Positions 58,228 through 64,000 of a stretch of DNA of 64,000 nucleotides are shown piece after piece. Each line of letters starts with the position of its first letter. Positions within the stretch are counted from its first letter, which is position 1. The DNA is from Mycobacterium sp. Aquia_216 (GTDB taxonomy: Bacteria; Actinomycetota; Actinomycetes; Mycobacteriales; Mycobacteriaceae): contig NZ_CP113529.1 in NCBI RefSeq assembly GCF_026723865.1, positions 4,898,001 through 4,962,000 on the forward strand, read 5' to 3'. The translations under genes and the position numbers were made by a program. The notes under the pieces were generated by a model. The model was not told the origin of the DNA, did no database searches, and was given only the letters and a program-made list of their open reading frames with translations.

Positions 58228-59538
58228 ATGGCATCGGTCAACAGGGTGTACGTGGCGCGGCTGGCACGGATGTTGGTGCTGGGGCCGATGGGCGAAAACT
58301 TCGGGCGCATCCGCGATGTCGTGATCAACATCAGCATCGTCCGCCAGCAACCGCGGGTGTTGGGGCTGGTCGTCGATCTGGCGACCCGCCGCAGCATTTT
58401 CATCCCGATGCTGCGGGTCGCCGCGATCGAGCCCAACGCCGTGACGCTCAACACCGGAAGCGTCTCGCTGCGCCACTTCGAACAGCGTCCGGGCGAGGTG
58501 CTGGCGAGCGGTCAGATCCTCGACACTGCGGTCACGGTCAACGACCCCGAACTCCCGGAGCTGGTCGGCCGTGACGTCGTGATCACCGACCTGGGCATCG
58601 AGCAGTCCCGCACCCGCGACTGGCTGGTGACCAGGATCGCCGTGCGAAGCACGCGTCGACTCGGACGGCGCGGGCCGGTGCATGTGGTCGACTGGCAGAG
58701 CGTGCACGGATTGACGCCCTCGGCGTTGGCGATGCCGGGCCAGGCGGTGGCTCAACTGCTCAATCAATTCGAGGGACGGCGCGCGGTCGACGTGGCCGAC
58801 GCCATCCGCGGGCTGCCGGCCAAGCGGCGTACCGAGGTGTTCAAGGCCCTGACAGACGAGCGGCTGGCCGACATCCTGCAGGAGTTGCCCGAGTCGGAGC
58901 AGGCCGACGCACTGTCGCAGCTGGGCACCGAACGCGCGGCCGACGTGCTGGAAGAGATGGACCCCGACGATGCCGCCGACCTGCTCGGCGAGCTGAATCC
59001 GACGGATGCCGAGCTGCTGCTGGCCCGGATGGACCCGGACGAATCCGCCCCGGTGCGAAGGCTTTTGAAGCACTCCCCCGACACCGCGGGTGGATTGATG
59101 ACGTCCGATCCGGTGGTGCTGACCGCCGACACCACGGTGGCCGAGGCACTGGCACTGGCCCGCGACCCCGACCTCACCCCCGCACTGTCGTCGATGGTGT
59201 TCGTGGCGCGCCCGCCGACCGCCACACCCACCGGTCGATACCTGGGCTGTGTTCCGCTACAGCGGCTGCTTCGCGAACCGCCGAGCGAGCTGATCGGCGG
59301 AATCGTCGATAGTGACCTCTACACCCTGACCCCGGAGACCACGCTGGCCGCCGTGACGCGCTACTTCGCCGCCTACAACCTGGTGTGCGGTCCCGTCGTC
59401 GACGCCGCAAACCACCTGCTGGGCGCCGTCACCGTCGACGACCTGCTCGACCACCTGCTGCCACACGACTGGCGCGCGGATGCCCAAGAGCTGACCGGCG
59501 CTATCGGACGCGGCGACGCAACCGAGGGGGCTTCGTGA
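58228..59538 (+). CDS. PRC-barrel, MgtE-N and CBS protein without transport domain (Rv1232c-like)
   Basis: A 436-residue soluble protein. A PRC-like beta domain at the N-terminus (VARLARMLVLGP) is followed by MgtE_N helical repeats (LPAKRRTEVFKALTDERLADIL, ERAADVLEEMDPDDAADLLGEL) and two CBS domains (LMTSDPVVLTADTTVAEAL, LYTLTPETTLAAV). This is the magnesium-sensing half of MgtE with no membrane channel. The DUF1003 membrane gene overlaps it by four bases, suggesting that the two products act together. Confidence 0.92.
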   Translation: MASVNRVYVARLARMLVLGPMGENFGRIRDVVINISIVRQQPRVLGLVVDLATRRSIFIPMLRVAAIEPNAVTLNTGSVSLRHFEQRPGEVLASGQILDTAVTVNDPELPELVGRDVVITDLGIEQSRTRDWLVTRIAVRSTRRLGRRGPVHVVDWQSVHGLTPSALAMPGQAVAQLLNQFEGRRAVDVADAIRGLPAKRRTEVFKALTDERLADILQELPESEQADALSQLGTERAADVLEEMDPDDAADLLGELNPTDAELLLARMDPDESAPVRRLLKHSPDTAGGLMTSDPVVLTADTTVAEALALARDPDLTPALSSMVFVARPPTATPTGRYLGCVPLQRLLREPPSELIGGIVDSDLYTLTPETTLAAVTRYFAAYNLVCGPVVDAANHLLGAVTVDDLLDHLLPHDWRADAQELTGAIGRGDATEGAS

Positions 59539-60044
59539 GCAAACCGACGGCCCCGCGGCGGCTGTACACCCCGCGGACATCGCGCGGGATCTCCCTGCGG
59601 TTGGACCCCGAGACGGTCGGGCAGAGCACCGAGGCCATCGCGCGTTTCTTCGGCACCGGCCGCTACCTGCTGATACAGACGGTCATCGTGATCGCGTGGA
59701 TCGCGGTGAACCTCGCCGCGGTGAGTCTGCGCTTTGACCCCTACCCGTTCATCCTGCTCAATCTGGCCTTCTCCACGCAGGCCGCCTATGCCGCGCCGCT
59801 CATTTTGCTGGCCCAGAACCGTCAGGAGAACCGGGACCGGGTCACGCTCGAAGAGGACCGTCGCCGCGCGGCCCAGACCAAAGCCGACACCGAGTACTTG
59901 TCCCGCGAGCTGGCCGCGCTGCGGCTGGCTATCGGCGAGGTGGTCACCCGCGAATACCTGCGCGACGAGCTGGAAGAACTGCGCACCCTGCTGACCCGCC
60001 CGGACCTGAAAGTCCCGGTGGAGGAGCCCCCGGCACGCCGGTGA
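59535..60044 (+). CDS. DUF1003 membrane protein (Rv1231c-like)
   Basis: A 169-residue protein with two adjacent helices (LLIQTVIVIAWIAVNLAAV, FILLNLAFSTQAAYAAPLILLA) and a charged C-terminal coiled-coil-like tail (TLEEDRRRAAQTKADTEYLSRELAALRLAI). GTG 59535 overlaps the preceding stop (GTGA) after GAGGGGG. It may be the membrane partner of the MgtE-N/CBS protein. Confidence 0.92.
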   Translation: MSKPTAPRRLYTPRTSRGISLRLDPETVGQSTEAIARFFGTGRYLLIQTVIVIAWIAVNLAAVSLRFDPYPFILLNLAFSTQAAYAAPLILLAQNRQENRDRVTLEEDRRRAAQTKADTEYLSRELAALRLAIGEVVTREYLRDELEELRTLLTRPDLKVPVEEPPARR

Positions 60045-60135
60045 CGACCTGGCTCGGGCCACTGCGGACTAGTAAGGAATCCCCGTGAATACCGGATCCA
60101 CCATTGCGCCACTCCCGTCACAAGAGTTATGTATG

Positions 60136-60149
60136 GTGATCTAGTTCAC
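60136..60149. promoter_or_regulatory. CRP-type cAMP receptor protein site
   Basis: GTGATCTAGTTCAC is GTGA-N6-TCAC, the core of the mycobacterial CRP site, 66 bases upstream of the transglycosylase GTG. It suggests cAMP-dependent control of that gene. Confidence 0.65.
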
Positions 60150-60215
60150 GAGGCTAAGAACAGGTTTCCGGCAGCTCACAGTGTCTCCGGCGACCCGCAT
60201 ACCTAGGACGGTGGA

Positions 60216-61553
60216 GTGCGCATAGGGGGTCGCTTGGGTGCACGCCCGGCCGTCGCGGCGGTGCGGAAGTGGGGGCTTCCCGTAACTCGGGCACAGGCAT
60301 TCAGCGTGGCGGTGATCAGCCCGCTGGTGTTCGCGGGTGCCGTGGGCGCGACGCCAGAGCCCATCCACGGCAAGAGTCCTATCCCGTCGGTGCATGCCGT
60401 CATCACTCCCGTCGCCGCCGTGTCCCCGACGGTTCCCGACCTGTCCGGGCCGGTTGTCATCGCCATCGACCGGGCGCCGACGGCCTTCCACGTCGCGGCG
60501 GGCGCCGCATCGGCTCCGCCGCCACCCAGGGTGGTGAGTGCGCCCGGTGCGCTGGGAATTCCGATGATGGCGCTGACCGCCTACCGCAACGCGGAACAGA
60601 AGATGGCCGTCTCCGATCCGGCCTGCGGCGTCAGCTGGAACTTGCTGGCCGGCATCGGGCGCATCGAGTCGGGCCACGCGAGCGGCGGCGCCGTCGACTC
60701 ACGCGGCACCGCGGTGACCCCGATCTACGGCCCCTCCCTGGACGGCACGTTGCCCGGCAACGAGGTGATTATCTCGAGCAGCGCCGGCAACCGCGTCACC
60801 TACGCCCGCGCGCTGGGGCCCATGCAGTTCCTGCCGGGCACGTGGGCGCGTTATGCGGCCGACGGCGACGGCGACGGTGTGGCCGACCCGCAAAATCTGT
60901 TCGACTCGACGCTGACGGCCGCCCGCTACCTCTGCAGCGGCGCGCTGAACCTGCGCGACCCGGCGCAGGTCATGGCCGCGATCCTGCGCTACAACAACTC
61001 GACGGCCTACGCCCAGAACGTGCTGGGCTGGGCCGCGGCCTACGCCACCGGCGTGGTCCCGGTCGATCTCCCGCCGATCACCGGACCCCCACCGCCGCTC
61101 GGAAACGCACATGACGAGCATCCGGAGGGGCTGGGGCCCGGCCTGCCGATCAACATGATCGGCCTGCCGCAGGACGACCCGCTGGCGCGGATGCCGTTGA
61201 TCGACCTGACCGGCCTGCCGCCGCAGGCGAGCGTCGCGCCGCCGCCGATGTTCCCGTGGATGACGCCACCGCCAAGCCAAGCGCCGACAACGGGGCACAT
61301 GCCCGGGTGCACGGTGATCTGCATCAGCTCGCAGACCCCGCCGACCGGAGGACCGCAACTCGGGCCGCAGGGCTTTGCCCCGCAAGCCCCGCCGCCGTTC
61401 GCACCGCAGGCCCCGCCGCCGTTCGCACCGCAGGCCCCGGCACCGTTCGCACCGCAGGCCCCGGCACCGTTCGCACCGCAAGCCCCGCCGCCACCAGCGA
61501 ACCCGGCCCCGCCGATCGCACCAGCGGCGCAGGCGCCCGCTCCGCCCGGCTGA
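60216..61553 (+). CDS. Secreted lytic transglycosylase-like protein (Rv1230c-like)
   Basis: A 445-residue protein with an N-terminal export signal/anchor (about 22-45, AFSVAVISPLVFAGAVGA). The SLT-like domain (about 118-285) has catalytic Glu151 in GIGRIESGHASGG and ALGPMQFLPGTWARYA. A Pro-rich C-terminal half follows, with two cysteines (GCTVICISS) and five octapeptide repeats FAPQAPPP/AP. It would cleave peptidoglycan glycan strands. GTG start after GGTGGA. Confidence 0.9.
   Translation: MRIGGRLGARPAVAAVRKWGLPVTRAQAFSVAVISPLVFAGAVGATPEPIHGKSPIPSVHAVITPVAAVSPTVPDLSGPVVIAIDRAPTAFHVAAGAASAPPPPRVVSAPGALGIPMMALTAYRNAEQKMAVSDPACGVSWNLLAGIGRIESGHASGGAVDSRGTAVTPIYGPSLDGTLPGNEVIISSSAGNRVTYARALGPMQFLPGTWARYAADGDGDGVADPQNLFDSTLTAARYLCSGALNLRDPAQVMAAILRYNNSTAYAQNVLGWAAAYATGVVPVDLPPITGPPPPLGNAHDEHPEGLGPGLPINMIGLPQDDPLARMPLIDLTGLPPQASVAPPPMFPWMTPPPSQAPTTGHMPGCTVICISSQTPPTGGPQLGPQGFAPQAPPPFAPQAPPPFAPQAPAPFAPQAPAPFAPQAPPPPANPAPPIAPAAQAPAPPG
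61374..61493 (+). repeat. Five 24-base tandem repeats in the transglycosylase gene
   Basis: Five in-frame 24-base units encode FAPQAPPP or FAPQAPAP (residues 387-426). Units 1, 2 and 5 share one form; 3 and 4 the other. Copy number may vary between strains. Confidence 0.8.
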
Positions 61554-61584
61554 CGCCTGCCAGCGGCGCGAAAGCCGAGCCGCC

Positions 61585-61590
61585 TACACT
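61585..61590 (+). promoter_or_regulatory. -10 TACACT for mrp
   Basis: TACACT is five bases before GTG 61596 and eight before ATG 61599; either start would be leaderless or nearly so. Confidence 0.45.
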
Positions 61591-61595
61591 CGGCG

Positions 61596-62744
61596 GTGAT
61601 GTCCCGTCATGAGACTGGCGAGTTGAACGCAGCTATCCGCACCGCCCTGGGCAAGGTGATCGACCCCGAATTGCGGCGTCCCATCACCGAACTGGGGATG
61701 GTCAAGAGCATCGATGTCGACTCCGACGGCGGCGTGCACGTCGCGATCTACCTGACTACCGAGAGCTGCCCGAAAAAGACCGAAATCACCGACCGCGTCG
61801 GCCAGGCCGTCTCCGACGTCCCCGGCACCGGGGCGGTGAAAGTCAGCCTGGACGTGATGAACGACGAGCAGCGCACCGAGCTGCGCAAGCAGTTGCGCGG
61901 CGACGCCCGCGAGCCCGTCATCCCGTTCGCCCAGCCCAGCTCGCTGACCCGGGTCTATGCGGTCGCATCCGGCAAGGGCGGCGTGGGGAAGTCGAGCGTC
62001 ACGGTCAATCTGGCCGCCGCGATGGCCGCCCGCGGCCTGTCGGTCGGCGTGCTCGACGCCGATATCCACGGCCATTCCATCCCCCGGATGATGGGCACCA
62101 CCGACCGGCCCACGCAGGTCGAGTCGATGATCCTGCCGCCGATCGCCCACGAGGTGAAGGTCATCTCGATCGCGCAGTTCACCGAGGGCAACACCCCGGT
62201 GGTGTGGCGCGGACCGATGCTGCACCGGGCGTTGCAGCAGTTCCTGGCCGACGTGTACTGGGGCGACCTGGACGTGCTGCTGCTCGATCTGCCGCCCGGT
62301 ACCGGCGACATCGCGATCTCGGTGGCTCAGCTGATCCCCAACGCGGAGATCCTGGTCGTGACCACGCCGCAGTTGGCCGCCGCCGAGGTCGCCGAGCGGG
62401 CCGGCAGCATCGCGCTGCAAACCCGCCAGCGCATCGTCGGCGTCGTGGAGAACATGTCCGGGCTCGTCCTGCCGGACGGCTCGACCATGCAGGTGTTCGG
62501 CGAGGGGGGCGGCGTGCAGGTGGCCGAGCGGCTCTCTCGCGCGGTGGGCGCCGAGGTGCCGCTGCTGGGTCAGATCCCGCTGGACCCGGCGCTGGTGGCT
62601 GCCGGTGATTCGGGGGTCCCGATCGTGCTGAGCGCACCCGATTCGCCGGTGGGAAAGGAGCTGCGCAGCGTGGCCGACAAGCTGTCGGCACGAAAGCGTG
62701 GATTGGCAGGCGTGTCGCTGGGACTCGATCCGACCCGGCGCTAG
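61596..62744 (+). CDS. mrp: Mrp/ApbC-family Fe-S carrier ATPase
   Basis: A 382-residue protein. A MIP18-type domain (VIDPELRRPITELGMV) is followed by a P-loop ATPase with deviant Walker A SGKGGVGKSSV, the DADIHGHSIPRMMG switch and DLPPGTGD. Mrp proteins load iron-sulfur clusters. The CxxC pair used by many homologues near ENMS is missing (ENMSGLVLPDGS), as seems usual in actinobacterial forms. The start is GTG 61596 or ATG 61599. Convergent with tatB; Rv1225c-Rv1228 of H37Rv are not present between them. Confidence 0.94.
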   Translation: MMSRHETGELNAAIRTALGKVIDPELRRPITELGMVKSIDVDSDGGVHVAIYLTTESCPKKTEITDRVGQAVSDVPGTGAVKVSLDVMNDEQRTELRKQLRGDAREPVIPFAQPSSLTRVYAVASGKGGVGKSSVTVNLAAAMAARGLSVGVLDADIHGHSIPRMMGTTDRPTQVESMILPPIAHEVKVISIAQFTEGNTPVVWRGPMLHRALQQFLADVYWGDLDVLLLDLPPGTGDIAISVAQLIPNAEILVVTTPQLAAAEVAERAGSIALQTRQRIVGVVENMSGLVLPDGSTMQVFGEGGGVQVAERLSRAVGAEVPLLGQIPLDPALVAAGDSGVPIVLSAPDSPVGKELRSVADKLSARKRGLAGVSLGLDPTRR

Positions 62745-62803
62745 CCGCTCAGGCCCGATGGCCCGCCTCCGCGGCGGGCCGACACGGCCCGCATCGTCAC
62801 CGG

Positions 62804-63190
62804 CTAGGTTGCGTCGGTGTCGTACGGCACCGGGCCGGGCGCATGCTGCTGGGCTGCGTTTTGCACCCCGTTCGGCGTGCCGTTGGCCGCCGGGCGGTCG
62901 AAGTTTCCGGTGAGGAATGAGTCGTCGCCGTCCAGCAGATGCTTGGTCAGCGCGGCGCGCGGCGTCATCCCCCGCAATTTCTGCAGCTCGCTCAGCGGTC
63001 CGCGCAGATCGTCGAACTCGGGCCCGAGGTCCTGGCGCAGTTGGCTGGTCATACCGCTGAGGTAGTCGCGGGCCTGCCGCAGCGAGGTCGACGTCCAGCG
63101 GATCGCACCCGGAAGCCGCTCCGGCCCAAGGATCACCAGCCCGACCACCACGAGGACCAGGATGTGCTCCCAGCTCAGGTTCCCGAACAT
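62804..63190 (-). CDS. tatB: Sec-independent translocase TatB
   Basis: A 128-residue protein with a single N-terminal helix ([18 protein letters not shown]), an amphipathic helix ([19 protein letters not shown]) and a polar tail. [14 protein letters not shown] and the Glu/Pro hinge are TatB-specific. It forms the twin-arginine receptor with TatC. Its ATG directly abuts the htrA stop (TAGATG), so translation is coupled to htrA. Confidence 0.95.
   Translation of the reverse strand: MFGNLSWEHILVLVVVGLVILGPERLPGAIRWTSTSLRQARDYLSGMTSQLRQDLGPEFDDLRGPLSELQKLRGMTPRAALTKHLLDGDDSFLTGNFDRPAANGTPNGVQNAAQQHAPGPVPYDTDAT

Positions 63191-64000
<810 letters not shown>

Overview
The window is a high-GC chromosome segment from a Mycobacterium, most likely a slow-growing non-tuberculous species. 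Gene content and order follow the M. tuberculosis H37Rv block Rv1273c to Rv1223, read in the opposite direction. Rv numbers throughout come from memory of that map, not from a search. Species-level placement is not possible from the sequence alone. No tRNA, rRNA, CRISPR array, IS element or prophage was seen, and gene density is high.

Layout. 1-3131: the two halves of a heterodimeric ABC exporter (first half cut by the window edge). 3264-5969: four small exported proteins (DUF732, LprA, DUF4189, a C39-peptidase-like protein). 6256-14253: a Ser/Thr phospho-signalling island with EmbR, a PknH-like kinase, a double-FHA ABC transporter of Rv1747 type, and PknH. 14303-16292: an AbmR-like protein, an Mcr11-like small RNA with an intrinsic terminator, and the Rv1264-type adenylate cyclase. 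16330-27688: a hypoxanthine-DNA glycosylase, AmiB2, a HIT protein, a Ddn-like protein, a 1328-residue membrane GGDEF-GGDEF-EAL protein, a luciferase-like monooxygenase, an FAD monooxygenase, UdgB and Tap. 27698-35394: a GlcD-type oxidase, CYP130 with its TetR, a siderophore-interacting protein behind an IdeR box, an acyltransferase, DeaD and LprE. 35453-45738: a nuclease-helicase fusion, an MFS exporter, a membrane protein and Kgd. 45817-50692: two tandem SDRs, LpqZ, a malic enzyme and Mdh. 50921-57512: CorA, a SUFU-domain protein, the SugABC-LpqY trehalose importer and a YflT-domain membrane protein. 57599-64000: DUF4190, MgtE-N/CBS, DUF1003, lytic transglycosylase, Mrp, TatB and HtrA (cut by the window edge).

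How the parts work together. EmbR (FHA), the transporter (two FHA) and two membrane kinases form a candidate kinase-reader circuit. The cyclase makes cAMP, and a CRP-type site lies upstream of the transglycosylase gene. Mdh, malic enzyme and Kgd are a C4/TCA node. LpqY-SugABC recycles trehalose. Compared with H37Rv as remembered, relBE (Rv1247c/1246c), PE_PGRS23, vapBC33 and Rv1225c-Rv1228 are missing. Extra here are the first kinase with the FHA transporter, the glycosylase, the c-di-GMP protein, the luciferase-like enzyme, the IdeR-boxed gene, the second SDR, malic enzyme and SUFU protein.

A repeated regulatory theme is a TANNNT hexamer 5-8 bases before the start codon, implying leaderless mRNAs. 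It was used to choose several starts.
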